Below the pieces are notes generated by a model. The model saw nothing but the letters and a program-made list of their open reading frames with translations. It was not told the DNA's origin and searched no databases. A stretch of DNA of 64,000 nucleotides from Nitzschia sp. DOCU1 (lineage: Eukaryota; Bacillariophyta; Bacillariophyceae; Bacillariales; Bacillariaceae), in contig OX595988.1 of assembly GCA_951394045.1 (NCBI GenBank), positions 1,999,352 through 2,063,351 of the forward strand, given 5' to 3'. Position numbers and translations under genes: made by a program. Positions 1-10,821 of the stretch are shown in pieces; the first letter of the stretch is position 1, and each line of letters starts with the position of its first letter.

Positions 1-846
1 TACAGCAGCCACACACAATGATGAGATGAACAATAATAATAAACTTACCAGGTGGCCTACAGTGGGCATGTTACCTCCGATGCCACAACCACCAGCACCC
101 TCAGATTGCAGGGATCGCATGCCCCAGTTGACTGCTGGGATGTGGATTGGCGTAGATCCCTCCTGCAATTATCAGATTATGACACCAGGCAACAAAAAGC
201 GAGCACGTGGAGAGTGAGGAAAGGATGGGAAAACAAGGGCACCACGAACATGCAAGAATTGCGGCAGGGTTGACTGTCGAGGGCGAACTGCATTCTGGGG
301 TCGGGACCATTGCCAAAATAAAGTGTAAGACCGGTAGTAGTGCTATTGTAACCCTACTGTAGTATGCCGTTGAGGCTACAGGGATTGTATGTTTAAGGGG
401 AACATAATGTATCATAAAATGTGTGCAATGGATTTGGCTCAGTAGTAACAATAATGGATCAATTGGATCAATTGTGTCGGCGGCGGCGCGCGCATTTGCA
501 TGAGTCGATCGATTCGATTCATTCGGCGCCATTCAGGTTATGAGCTTGTGCGCGGAATTCGCGCATTGGATGACGTCCATATTGTTCTTTGCGTTAAAAA
601 TACTAGTTCTGAGGATAATGATTCGTTGATTTTTAACGCGAAGAACAAGCCCTGCGTCATCGGAGTGTCCCTTCCACCAATCACATTCCTCCAAACCTCC
701 CAAAAAAGTCCACCGCCATGTTTCAGGTGCCCTCGCCTCTCCGTAGGGCCGGTTCCCGGCGTTTGGGAACTTTATAATAAAATTGCAAGGTGGGCTCGGC
801 CTATGTGCTGGAGGCTGGTGGCCGTGCAGGCGTGTCGAAGGACACT
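1..846. other. Non-coding flank left of the Tc1-like element
   Basis: No open frame here has recognisable protein motifs and overlapping frames give unrelated sequence. The only structure seen is the short imperfect hairpin at 569-662. The segment ends at the TA dinucleotide (847-848) abutting the left inverted repeat of the Tc1/mariner-like element. Confidence 0.6.
569..662. repeat. Imperfect ~90-bp inverted repeat
   Basis: The arms near 582-602 (TTGTTCTTTGCGTTAAAAAT) and 629-649 are almost perfect reverse complements, and the match continues more weakly outward to ATGACG/CGTCAT. The loop is about 26 bases. It could be a tiny MITE or a transcript hairpin; no target duplication was identified. 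Confidence 0.45.
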
Positions 847-1041
847 TATTATGGTTCCATTTCATCTCGAAACGGAACTCCGTTGAATTTTTTCCGAATC
901 CGGATGGAGGGGTCCCCCAAAATATTTTCCAATCCAGGAGTTCGCTTCGTGTCGACTTCGCGCCGAAAATTCATCCAGAAATCCACGCGAAATCGCAACA
1001 ATGACGATCCGACACATCATTATTTCAACATTCACGCAACA

Positions 1042-2166
1042 ATGAACATCAACGAACATGGCGGCTACTACCATCCTGGCTGTGCGTATGGGATGAATAC
1101 GAAAATGGCCATCATCGAGGCCTTTTTGGATCTTCAAATGGTGGATTTAGAAGGAGACGACGAAACAGCAATGAATGGGCGCAGGCTTGGGGCCCTCCAC
1201 GTCCGGGAGGTTGCGACGAAGTGCAAGGTGGGGATACGTTTTGCGTATGATGTTATCCAAGAGGTTTTGGCTCTTGGGTACATCACTGACCCAGCGGAGA
1301 ACCGTGCCGCACTACGTGCAACACGTCATAACTACAGCAAGCTTGACCGGGAAGATGCGATGGTGTTGCTCGCGTTGCGATCGGAAAACGACCAGCAACT
1401 GTTGTCCGACTATCAACGAGGACTACAGTTCGCTACAGGAAAGATTGTATGCGCTACGACAATCGACCATTTCTTCAAAAAGCGGTTTGAGTTTAAGGGG
1501 AGTCTACGCAAAACATCAATGGTACCCTTGGACAAGTGGAAGCCGGCCAACATCAGAGCCTACTACCACGAGTTCATGGGTACCATTGCAACACTCAAGT
1601 TACACAACAAGTATCACTTTATTGACGAGAAGCACATCATCAATAAAGACTGCTACAACAATCGTGTAAGGGCTGACCCCCTCTCCGGCGCAGTTCGGTG
1701 CATCTGTGTCTCCGGCAACTTCCGGAGAGCCTACAACATGATAGCAATCATCCGACTAAGTGGCAAGGACCCCCCAATGCACTACAGCATTGGAGAAGAG
1801 AATGGCACAGCGGCCAATTTCACGGCGTACATCGAATACTTACTCGGAATAGGCTGGTTTGAGCCATACGACGTACTCATACTTGACAATGCTGCAATCC
1901 ACTCCGGCGCGGAGGCTACCATTGTTGCCGACCTTTTGTGGGAAGTTCGGAGGGTTCTAGTTGTTCCTTTGCCCACCAGGGCGCCGGAATTGAACCCTAT
2001 TGAACTAGTCTTCCACATTCTAGCCCGTCGCTTGCGGCAGAATCGCTACTTTTCTAATGGCATCGTCGACGCAGCGACGATTTCGGTGCCGAACCAAGTA
2101 CAAGAGGTTGTGGCAAGTATTGGGGTGAGCACAGTGCTCAACTGCGCAATGCATTGCGGATATTAA
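1042..2166 (+). CDS. Tc1/mariner-type DDE transposase
   Basis: A 374-residue protein if started at the ATG at 1042. The frame is open from 790 but the extra N-terminal 84 codons overlap the inverted repeat and look non-coding. The N-terminal third looks like a helix-turn-helix DNA-binding region. The catalytic core shows the DDE_3 pattern: first Asp in YHFIDEKH, second Asp in VLILDNAAIHS, and Glu in PELNPIE, with about 38 residues between the last two acidic residues (longer than DD34E of classical Tc1). It is expected to cut and paste the surrounding element. No stop or frameshift interrupts it, so it may be functional. Confidence 0.88.
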   Translation: MNINEHGGYYHPGCAYGMNTKMAIIEAFLDLQMVDLEGDDETAMNGRRLGALHVREVATKCKVGIRFAYDVIQEVLALGYITDPAENRAALRATRHNYSKLDREDAMVLLALRSENDQQLLSDYQRGLQFATGKIVCATTIDHFFKKRFEFKGSLRKTSMVPLDKWKPANIRAYYHEFMGTIATLKLHNKYHFIDEKHIINKDCYNNRVRADPLSGAVRCICVSGNFRRAYNMIAIIRLSGKDPPMHYSIGEENGTAANFTAYIEYLLGIGWFEPYDVLILDNAAIHSGAEATIVADLLWEVRRVLVVPLPTRAPELNPIELVFHILARRLRQNRYFSNGIVDAATISVPNQVQEVVASIGVSTVLNCAMHCGY

Positions 2167-2465
2167 TAGTATTACTTAATAATATAACTTTACATAACAG
2201 CAATAGTGTGATTTGGTACTGTTATTCTATCGTAGCTGCGATGAATTCTTCACTAACTGTGCCGAACTCTTGCACCTACAAAACATCATATAATGCAAAC
2301 TTATCAACTATAAAGATGAGCATTAACAATAGTTCGAATATTGTGATCCTAATAGTGTTATTGTCATGTAATAGAATAGTTTTGAGCCAACATGGGTGAA
2401 ACACAGCCCACCCAAGCTGAAATTTCTCAAAAAGCTACTTCCTTCTTACTTCCTTGGTTCTTCTC

Positions 2466-4024
2466 CTACCAAGTGGTCCTTTCAGAGTCGGACTGGGTAT
2501 CCATAGAATTGTCAGGTTCGTCTTGTTCGCGTTGAGCTTCCGACTTACCATAGACAATTTCTGGTGACTCCTCATCACCAGAATTGCCGCAATTGCTCCC
2601 AGAGCTACAAAGATCAATCGGGTTGGCCCGATTAATCTTTCTGATTTTCTTGCGTCGACCTGCCACAACCTGTGGTAGCACAGAAAGGACAATTTCCGGG
2701 GTCACAAACCCCGGTTGTGTCGGAGTCTCTGCCGGTTGTTGCGTGGGCGTTTCTGCTACCGATGGGGGGGCCACTGGGGGGGGCTTCTTGTAGCACTCAA
2801 GGCGGTCGTAGACCACCTTTCCCGTGTAGGTATGGACAAAAGCATCCTTACCAGAGATTGTGTCAGTTAACCTTTCCCACCCTCCTGGTGGGTCAAGGTC
2901 GCTGTCACTAGTAATACCAGTAGTATTACTTCTTGCCGCCTGTGCCGGGGACGACTCCACATGACGACCCACGTCACCCACGTCACCGTGGCCTACCAGT
3001 CCTGGCATAGGCATCTGTGTAAGCGTTTGTTGGCGTAGGAACAAGGGGGGGGCGTTGGCTGGTGGTAGCGGATAGAGTCCGGCCCACCACCGACACTTGG
3101 GAATCTTCCGTCCTGGTGGTGGGCAACACCAGATTGCAGCAACCGGTTCTTGGAGGTTTCGACACTGCGACGGTGCTCGTTCCCCTTCACGAGGGCACGA
3201 GTTCGATGAACCGCCTTTAGGCATTTAGCCCGGTTGTCCTGTACCTCCTTCTTTGTCTTGGCATCGATAAGCTTCAACTCGATGGCCTTGCGTTTGCCTG
3301 CCTCCAGTCGTTCAAGAGCAACCTCTTCTTTGTGGAGTCTCAGCTTCTCCTTCTCGACGGAGGCTTTAACTTTTAGCTCGTTCTGTTTAACAAGCTTCTT
3401 CTGCATAGCATCGTGGCGCTGGAGAAGTTGTTTAAGGACTTTCTCCTTCTCGGACGCAGCTTGCCTGAGCTGTTCGTTCGCGTCGGACAAGGTAGTAATT
3501 TTTGCATCGGCAGCATTTTTCTGTGCGACCAGCTTTGTGTTTGCAAGCTGGGCGCTCTTCAGCTGTCCAATGGCATTGCGAAGCTCGGAAGCTTGGAGCT
3601 TGAAGGACGACTTCTGGCTTGCGATGACCTTGGAGGACTCTTGCTCGAGCTTTACGTAGCTGGCCTTCGACTGGCCCACCTCTTTCTGACGTTTCTCCTC
3701 CAATCTAGCACGTGCAGCCGCCAACCTAGCCTCCCATTTCTTTTCCTGGATCTCCAAAGATCCCTTGAGCTTGTTAATCTCTGAATCTTTCTTATCGCAA
3801 GCTGCCTCCCGACGGCTGAGAGCGAACGGCGTAGATGCGGTCCGATGCTGGCATTGTTGCTCTTGAACCCTGCAGAGTCTTGCCCTAAGTGCTTCGATCA
3901 CTCGAATGCAAGGGCTGCCGGCAGGACAGGCAGGTGGATCCACATGTTGTTCCTCGCCATTTTCGTTATGGGCCGGCTCCTCGTTAGGGCCGTTGGGGTC
4001 TTGTTCATCTTGGTTATTCATCAT
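2466..4024 (-). CDS. Coiled-coil companion protein of the Tc1-like element
   Basis: The family is not recognised. Two overlapping minus-strand frames make up the gene. The upstream part (start ATG pair at 4024/4021) has an acidic, Asn/Glu-rich N-terminus, a Cys-Pro motif (PPACPAGSPC), then about 200 residues of Lys/Glu/Ala/Gln-rich coiled coil. The downstream part has a patch beginning GGWERLTDTISGKDAFVHTY, a Pro-rich linker, a basic GRRKKIRK stretch that could be a nuclear signal, and an acidic tail. A short intron or frameshift between about 3015 and 3130 must join them; CTTACACAG ending at 3015 is a plausible acceptor, but the donor was not fixed. It lies wholly inside the inverted repeats, so it travels with the transposase; role unknown. 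Confidence 0.55.
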
Positions 4025-4240
4025 CGTCGCCAATTTTGTGATACCTAAACGGAAAACTAGAGCCAACGTTCAATTTTCTACTATAGTCTACGGGACTTAT
4101 CTACGCGTTGGACCGTGATTTTCCCTCCAATCCGAACTTGGCCGGCGATCTGGCGATCAGAAAAGATTTTGGCTTCGCGTCCAATTGGGGGAAAATTTTT
4201 TCGGCGCGTTTCTGTTTCGAGATGAAATGGAACCATAATA

Positions 4241-4938
4241 TGTAGAAATCACATTCACCGCACCCATTACCGCGGTCAGTGTGAATGTGGAAGGGAATGG
4301 AAGAGGGGTAATGGGTATGTATGTAGGTACCCCCTATTGTAAAGCCGCGACAAGTGCTTGACTCTATTGAGTTACGAGTACCAAGTGGCAGATAAAGAGC
4401 TGGTAGAATAAGGCTGCGCAGCGTATTATTTAGAAACCAACCTACAGCAAAAGACTGCGCAGTAGTTTCAGCCCCTCTATTCATCCTAGCAAGCACATGG
4501 CGAGGATATCGCAGGATAGAATAACAACTAGTTTGGATCGGGTGGACAGCGAACAATCAGTGATGACGACGAGAGCATCCAGAGCATCTAGTACGAAGAA
4601 GAACAGGGGATAAATGGAATTTTTCCATCTTTGTGGTGCACAACGGATTGGGCCAGGGCTAACATGCTGCCCCATACAAACTCTTATTATCACAATGCCG
4701 CAGTCGCTACTACTGGTATCCACACTGCTATTTGTCGTCTGCTGTCCTCGTTTTTGGTGCCGCGGTGACCGGCGGCACTAAGTCAATGGCTGGGCATTCG
4801 AGCACCATCAAAACCAAATGCGCAGTTGACACCAAACGCAAGTGCATTGGTGCACAGAATATGCACAATAGAAGAATCGTATGAATGATACAAGACAGAA
4901 ATTGGCGACACTGCGAAGGAGTAATATACCGGCAGTAG
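4241..4938. other. Intergenic, no supported feature
   Basis: Between the right end of the Tc1-like element and the helicase fragment. Overlapping short frames have no coherent motif and no repeats longer than simple runs were seen. The 3' part may contain further decayed helicase sequence, but none is recognisable. Confidence 0.5.
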
Positions 4939-5557
4939 TTGTGTCATATTATTCACGATGACGTTGCAAATGGAACCTGCTGCGCATTCCAAAAAGCGGT
5001 ATTCAAGCCCAATGCACAGCTAAAACCAATGAAAGTGCATGGCCGATGGGTCAATATGGTGGCTATTGATGATGTTGATCATAATGTGTTGCCCCCCCAC
5101 TCCCCATCATTCGAAGGCATCTTCAAACTCTATCCGAGATCGAAAACGATGAAGGTCCAATATCCTTACAGTACTGACCCAAGCAACAAGAAAAGAGAGG
5201 ATCTGGCAATCGATCTGGTTCACTTTCCAGCCGTGATAAATTACACTACTACGGTCCACAAACTACAAGGCAAATCTGTCGACAATCTGGTCGTGGTTGA
5301 TTGGTGTCGGATGCAAAACTGATGTCGTCCTTTCCAGAGTTCGTACACTAAGCGGCATTTTCCTGTCCTCTGCCTTGCCCGACGATATCTCTTTTCAGCC
5401 TGACGAAGAATATTTGAACATGATGACAAGACTACGACAGTCAATCTTGGCCGACGACATTGAGGACGACGAAAAGAACGATGATTCGGATGACGAAGAA
5501 GACGACGAAGAGGACGACGATTCAGACGACGAAGATTTAGAAACGGTAGATGTATAG
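4939..5557 (+). pseudogene. PIF1-like helicase C-terminal fragment, frameshifted
   Basis: The first frame (to 5322) contains a helicase motif, TTTVHKLQGKSVDNLVVVDW, typical of the C-terminal motif V region of PIF1/Helitron helicases. Near 5300-5320 the reading shifts, and the second frame gives VVLSRVRTLSGIFLSS, the motif VI counterpart, followed by a strongly acidic Asp/Glu tail. The ATPase half (Walker A and B) is absent. The order of motifs across the shift shows one decayed gene rather than two. Its origin, Helitron or host PIF1 relative, cannot be decided from this fragment. Confidence 0.75.
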
Positions 5558-5559
5558 TA

Positions 5560-8150
5560 AATAGGAAGCGCACCTAATGCGCAGCCAAAATGTGCAGCAC
5601 TACTGCGCACTCTATTTTTGTACCATCAAAATCACCTTTTTGTTCTCTCCACAATCCTGTCCGAGCGACGTCTTTGACGCAGCTCACGACAACCAAAGTC
5701 ATACTTTATTTGACCCAAAGTAGATTACGACAGCAAAAGTCATCCATTTCTGTAACTAATGCGAGGATGCCGGCGAGGATGCCTTGCCTCCAAAAAGGGA
5801 AATTCCATAAATGAAAATGCACTGATATTTTTTCTTCTATAAGTGAGGGCTTAGTAAAAACGAAAACGCGACCTAAAAAATGACCGGTTGAATCCCCCCC
5901 CCCCCCACACCCCCCCCAGGTATAGCGAGTGGCCTCGGATTTTAGGGGTGGGGAAAGGGGGAGGGGCGGTGCACCGCAGGTGCGCCGAAGGCTGCCAAAC
6001 TATAGTACGATACAGCAGTTAATTTCATAGGTACAGCTAGTAATAGTACGAGCACAGCTCACCAGACACCTCTGGTATTAGTGGTAGTAGTGGCTAGCTG
6101 CTGAGACGAGCTGCTAGTAGTACTACTACTAGAGATACAGGCACCAGCAGAAGTCATAGTAGTACTATTGGTGATGTCGTCAGGGGGCTGCCTGCTGTTA
6201 GTAGTACTACTAGTGCCTATGAGTGCCACCGCCCCACAGGCAGTAGGATGATGCACTGAAGGTGGCAGTAGTTAGTACTGAAGTAGCTACAGTAGGCTGC
6301 CATTCGACTAGTGCTACAACGAGAAAAACATGATACTATTTGGTGAGATTGTTCCTCTCCAATCGTCCAGGTAGCTGTTAAATGGATAGTGCGCACTTTT
6401 TGCTGCTTTAATAGTAGTACTACTAACCTTTGTACTACGGTTTCATCATCTTGCTGATGATCCCTGATGGGTGAAAAAGTCCTCCACTCAGCTGCCTTTC
6501 TTCCAGGTAGCTGTTATCGGCAATTTGGCAAGATGGTTCCTCTACAATCGTCCAGTTAGCTGCTAAATGGATAGCATGCACTTTTCACTGCTTTAGTAGA
6601 AGTACTAGTAAGTAGTAGTAGTACTAGCCAGGATGAGTGCTGCTGGTGAGTGCTGCTGGTGAAGCACTTAGTAGCTAGTAGTCAAAGGAGTAGCCCAGCA
6701 GGGGTTGTACTATGAGGTAGCACCAGCACTAGTCTAGTCCTTGTTTGGTCATCCTCTATCCGCGTGCGTTGTCTTCGTTGTCCTCCTCCTCTTGCTGCCG
6801 CCCAGTGCTCCCACCAAGACCACTGCACCACCACCAGCAGGACATCCAGGACAAGAAGTAAGCGACTACTAATAGTAGTAGAAGAAGCTAGTAGTAGCAG
6901 TATAATAGCTATTATTACGTGAGCTACTGCTACTTTTCCACCTGCTAGTATGTAAAAGCAGGGAAGAGTAGCTATGATTCATTCCAAGCAGCAAAGTGTG
7001 ACTGTCTCAGAAGTAAAAGCTACAGAGACCAACCCCCATAGCAAGCCTTTGTCCAACAAATTTGAGGGGAATCGCGCGGTATGGGCTCCACTACAAGAGC
7101 AGCCAATAGAATTGCTCCACTAAAAAGCAGCCAATAGCATTAGCGGAAACACCAAAATTACTAAAAGGAGAGCCAATTGAATCAGCGTAAACACTAATAG
7201 AGGCATATACAATATGTCGCAGTGCGACACACTAAAAGGTTCCCGCGCCCTCTCATACGTACTCTCGTAATTTTTTTGAGTGAGTCATTTTAATCTAAAA
7301 CCAGTCCATTGAGTCCGATTACGAGAATTTTACGAGAATACGAGAATGGTCTTGCCACTTTTCGTCCGTTCTCGTAATATTCTCGTATTCTCATAATCAT
7401 CATCTTACTTCCGTGTGGCACTCCCGCTGTCTCAACGCACACAACTTGCTACTCTTACTAAGATGCTTTCCCCCCTCGACTCAACACAGAGTCTACAACT
7501 TTAACATTATCATGTCACCCCATTTGGCAAGTATTCACTGTTGTACCTTGTAGTGTTGCACCGTCACGACAACCGCTTTCGTGTTCTTTTTGTTCCTCGA
7601 CATCCAGAGTCTTGGTGAGATCCTCCGATAGTTCATTTGGGCTCCTTTTGCTACCTTTTGCTGGTGCTGTAGCATCGACATGATCAGAAAAGAGTAGACA
7701 TGATCAGACAGGAGTTGAGTTGAAAGTGAAGAACAAGATGTTTGTGGTGCTTTTACTACCTACAGAATCAGGTTCCGTGGAGTTTGTCTGTCCTACTTCC
7801 ATTTCTGCGAGAATGCGAGATTTCGCCCCGCCCCGCTAGAATGCAGTGATTCTCCCGCCCGTCTCGTAAAAAACACGAGAGTACGAGAATACGAGAGGGC
7901 ACGGGAGCCGGCCCTAATATTTGGACGTGGAGGAAAAAGCTACCTAGTCACCAGGTACTTTTTAGAAGCGCGCGAGCCGCTTGAGTAGCCATTCCGAGTC
8001 CAATTGGTCAGTCCTATCAACACTTACGTACACACCACGTATGCGTACCAGTACATACCTGTAATACTCAATTTTCTACCGAAGTAGGTTTCGCTCTCTC
8101 TCCAAATCTACCTACTTTTAGGACGAACTACCCTGGTTACTTAACATAAT
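5560..8150. other. Gene-poor region rich in TAGTACTACTA-type repeats
   Basis: About 2.6 kb with no convincing coding frame. It contains C-runs at about 5894-5920, dense GTAGTAGTACTACTAC-like sequence from 6050 to 6950, a duplicated dispersed repeat (6335-6620), and a stretch from 7230 to 7900 where CGAGAATACGAGAA-like words recur on both strands. Nothing else is recognised. Confidence 0.55.
6335..6620. repeat. Dispersed repeat, two imperfect tandem copies
   Basis: The block around GTTCCTCTCCAATCGTCCAG ... AGCTGTTAAATGGATAG ... CACTTTTTGCTGCTTTA occurs at about 6345-6425 and again at 6515-6620. Between them, TGATGATCCCTGATGGGTGA and CTCAGCTGCCTTTC recur. The same order is found in reverse complement at about 29215-29400, so this is an interspersed repeat family, not a local accident. 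Confidence 0.7.
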
Positions 8151-8154
8151 TTTT

Positions 8155-8245
8155 GCCAAGCGCTTAACAGACCATTCGGCCACCCTTGCCAAGAACACAT
8201 AGGGTTCTTGCCAAGTACTTATCAACACGGCCAGATTCTTGCCAG
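8155..8245. repeat. Left subterminal TTGCCAA repeats
   Basis: TTTTTGCCAAG, CCCTTGCCAAG, TTCTTGCCAAG and TTCTTGCCAGG occur within 90 bases just upstream of the recombinase gene. Similar words lie at the opposite edge of the proposed element. Confidence 0.45.
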
Positions 8246-8433
8246 GAAGCACTTATGGAATATTCCTTTTTTCCTTCCCTGAAATCTTGTTGTGTGTTGC
8301 CGGCAGCTCCACAAGACTGCCTCATTCACTACCCATCAATCTAGCACCCACAATACCAAGCTACATTTGCACACAATACCATTTCACAAGAAAGCCTCCT
8401 CACCTTTCTCACCTCTCTTGTTTCGTCTCCCTC

Positions 8434-10782
8434 ATGGCACGCAGCCCTCGCCAACACAACAACCATGGAGCCATTCAAAGGCAAAGACAGCATTCTTCCA
8501 GCCAATTCAAATGGTCAACAGAATGGCGTAGCCCCCATCTGGTCATGTTTCTATCCCATGTAAAGGACGGTATCACAGCTGCCATGTCAAGCCACGGGCT
8601 TCAGCTTTCCCCGACTGATGCTGCATGGCTCCAGGACCATCAGGGTCATTTCATGAGTTTCCTACCTTGGACCACCAGGGAAGTCCAAGATGCATATTCT
8701 TCCTATCTACGCCAGCAGCAGCTTCCCCGGTCGGAGGACAGCAAGGCTGCTTTCATCAACCACTACATGTTGTCCAAGCACACCATCATCGACAGGTCCC
8801 CACGCATTGCCGCCAGTAAAGCTGACAGCTATCACTCCAACTGTGAGAAATTCCTTAGACAATTTTGGTTTTTCTTGGCATTTGTGGGTGACTACACCAG
8901 CATGATTCTTCTTTTAAGGCACCCCCCAGGCAACGGACACAGTCCCAGCATGTCGGTAAGGTCAATTCATGCATTTGTGAACCATAAATTCCTTCCACAA
9001 GGCAGTCCCCTTTCTGATTTGCACAACAATACTGTCCTCGACGTTGATGGAAATCCCATCATATGTGAAGGGACAATCAAGGCCCAGGAATGGCTGAAGA
9101 CTTTCTATGCTTCTATTGTGCAAGTTCACCGGAACAATCAACAAGACGGGCCCTTTGTCCCCCAGTGTCTCCCATGCCTAGCATCCAAGCCCACCGGATG
9201 TCAACATCATGCCCCCATTTGCCAGTGGATGAATAGAGGGAACCCATGCAACCACACTGCAATCCACGACCAGAAAGATTGGCTCAGGAAAGAAAGCATC
9301 CGCCGGCAGTACAAGAGCCATTCCAAATCACCCTTTCTACCATCTGATCTCAAGAACATCCAACAGTACATGATGCTTGGCAATTTTGACATCACCAATC
9401 TGAGATTCTTCACTCTTCTGTTATGTTCCATTGAATGTGCTCTCCGCTTTGATGGTATGGCTGAGGCTACTGTTGATAATTTTGAGCGCAACAGCTCTCT
9501 CTGGAAAGTGACCAATGGAGTCATTCGGCACCTTTGCCAATCGGTGAAGGAGAAGAATGATGCTGTATTCTTTCAGTACCTTCATGTCTTCAGAGATAGC
9601 CACCCAAAACTTTGTTTCTTGAGGCACTTACTTGTTTTGGTTCACTGTACTGAAAGGTATTCTGGTTACCTCTTTGGAGAAACACCAGAGGAACCACTCA
9701 ACTATGGTGGGTTCTCAAGATGGCTCATTGCACGTGAGGAAGAATGCGAGCATGAGCATCTGGTTGACTGGGGCCCCCACTCCGCCAGGAGGACCTTCTA
9801 TCTACTAGGAGTCCTTGGCGGTGCTACTCTTCCCTGCTTGATGCGCAATGCACGCCATGTGGATGAGGCTACTGCCAAGAAGTATTGGGCCGACTTTATG
9901 GTTCTATCTCAAGAGATTCGTGCCGATCCTTCTCTGCTAGAGAAGCAAAGTATATGGGGCTTCACAGAAAAACTCCTTCACCAAGGTGGCCAAGACATGG
10001 AAAGGCTGCTTCACCAACAAGACCAGTGCCAGATACTTTCATCCCTTGAAGAACTATCCAAACACTTTGTTGAGAGATCACTGGGTGTCAATGCATCTTC
10101 TGCCATTTACCGTAACCCCAAAAGGCTTCTAGAGATTGCCTACACCAAGGACTTCACAAGCCTCAACCCACTTTCCCTTCTGGAAAACCATATTCAAGCA
10201 CTACCAGAGCAGTACAGTGCCAGCATCCTGCCACTATATACTTCAGCACTGAACTATGCAGTACAAATGGCCCGGCAGCAGCAACAACAGCAGCAGCACC
10301 AGCAAGGTCATCTTCACTTGGCACTTCCACTGGTAGCCCACCACCTCAATCGGGTTCCACAACCACCCCACCCCAGCTCTATATTCCATAGTCTAAAGTC
10401 TGGGTCAGAGGAATTTCAAGCGCTAACTACATTCTCTCCCATTTGCCCCCCACGCCCTGCCCCACGGTACAAGATTCAATCTCCTCTTGGGCGCCTCCTT
10501 CGGAACTCAACCCCCCAGAATCAAGTGAGGCACATCTCAAATTTTCTCTATCATGTACTATCTGCAGGTGAAATGGAGTTTGGTGACACCGACAACAACA
10601 ACCTTCATGAAGTATTCCTACAGATGGCACCCAGGTTCAGGAATGATAGGGCTGTTCTAGCACCTCTCAGAGTAGTATGTCGCTGCTTGATTAAATGCCA
10701 TGCTTGCTCTGTCGAAGCATTCATAGCATCCCATCCAAACTTTGACTACAAGAGCTATACATGTACTAGATGTATAGACTAA
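8434..10782 (+). CDS. Crypton-like tyrosine recombinase
   Basis: A 782-residue protein from the ATG at 8434. The frame is open from 8239, but the preceding 65 codons are CT-rich leader-like sequence. The catalytic signature of tyrosine recombinases is visible: Arg338 in CALRFDGMAE, His449-x2-Arg452 in GPHSARRTFYLLG, and candidate nucleophile Tyr484 in ATAKKYWADF, 32 residues after Arg452. A Cys/His cluster (CLPC..GCQHH..C..PCNH) precedes the domain, a Gln tract lies near residue 613, and a Cys-rich end (CHAC...CTRC) may bind zinc. The family catalyses site-specific strand exchange through a 3'-phosphotyrosine link. No reverse transcriptase is adjacent, which favours Crypton over DIRS. It converges on the oxygenase gene across the repeat block. 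Confidence 0.75.
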   Translation: MARSPRQHNNHGAIQRQRQHSSSQFKWSTEWRSPHLVMFLSHVKDGITAAMSSHGLQLSPTDAAWLQDHQGHFMSFLPWTTREVQDAYSSYLRQQQLPRSEDSKAAFINHYMLSKHTIIDRSPRIAASKADSYHSNCEKFLRQFWFFLAFVGDYTSMILLLRHPPGNGHSPSMSVRSIHAFVNHKFLPQGSPLSDLHNNTVLDVDGNPIICEGTIKAQEWLKTFYASIVQVHRNNQQDGPFVPQCLPCLASKPTGCQHHAPICQWMNRGNPCNHTAIHDQKDWLRKESIRRQYKSHSKSPFLPSDLKNIQQYMMLGNFDITNLRFFTLLLCSIECALRFDGMAEATVDNFERNSSLWKVTNGVIRHLCQSVKEKNDAVFFQYLHVFRDSHPKLCFLRHLLVLVHCTERYSGYLFGETPEEPLNYGGFSRWLIAREEECEHEHLVDWGPHSARRTFYLLGVLGGATLPCLMRNARHVDEATAKKYWADFMVLSQEIRADPSLLEKQSIWGFTEKLLHQGGQDMERLLHQQDQCQILSSLEELSKHFVERSLGVNASSAIYRNPKRLLEIAYTKDFTSLNPLSLLENHIQALPEQYSASILPLYTSALNYAVQMARQQQQQQQHQQGHLHLALPLVAHHLNRVPQPPHPSSIFHSLKSGSEEFQALTTFSPICPPRPAPRYKIQSPLGRLLRNSTPQNQVRHISNFLYHVLSAGEMEFGDTDNNNLHEVFLQMAPRFRNDRAVLAPLRVVCRCLIKCHACSVEAFIASHPNFDYKSYTCTRCID

Positions 10783-10788
10783 AGTAAT

Positions 10789-10821
10789 GTATCTAATCTA
10801 ATCTAATCTTGCTTCTATAAT
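10789..10821 (+). repeat. 33-bp direct repeat, left copy
   Basis: Starts GTATCTAATCTAATC and ends GCTTCTATAAT; it lies 7 bases after the recombinase stop. The 33 bases are identical to 12905-12937, bracketing the repeat block. It could be a target or recombination-site duplication, or the scar of a segmental duplication. Confidence 0.85.

Larger units (their letters stand above)
849..4238. mobile_element. Tc1/mariner-like DNA transposon, apparently full length
   Basis: The left end (TTATGGTTCCATTTCATCTC, continuing through GAAACGGA) is repeated in inverse at 4207-4238 with one difference over about 27 bases. A TA dinucleotide lies directly outside both ends (847-848 and 4239-4240), as expected of Tc1/mariner target duplication. 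The 3.4-kb interior carries a DDE transposase on the plus strand and a coiled-coil gene on the minus strand, convergent with each other. The length is well above the usual 1.3-2.4 kb for the superfamily because of the second gene. Intact ends and an open transposase frame suggest a fairly recent insertion. Confidence 0.85.

Noticed and set aside
101..532. 143-codon minus-strand frame at the left edge
   Set aside because: It has low-complexity composition and no motif, and overlaps other equally long unrelated frames.
8239..8433. Upstream extension of the tyrosine recombinase
   Set aside because: The 65 codons are CT-rich leader-like sequence without family features; the ATG at 8434 is preferred, though the upstream ATG cannot be excluded.
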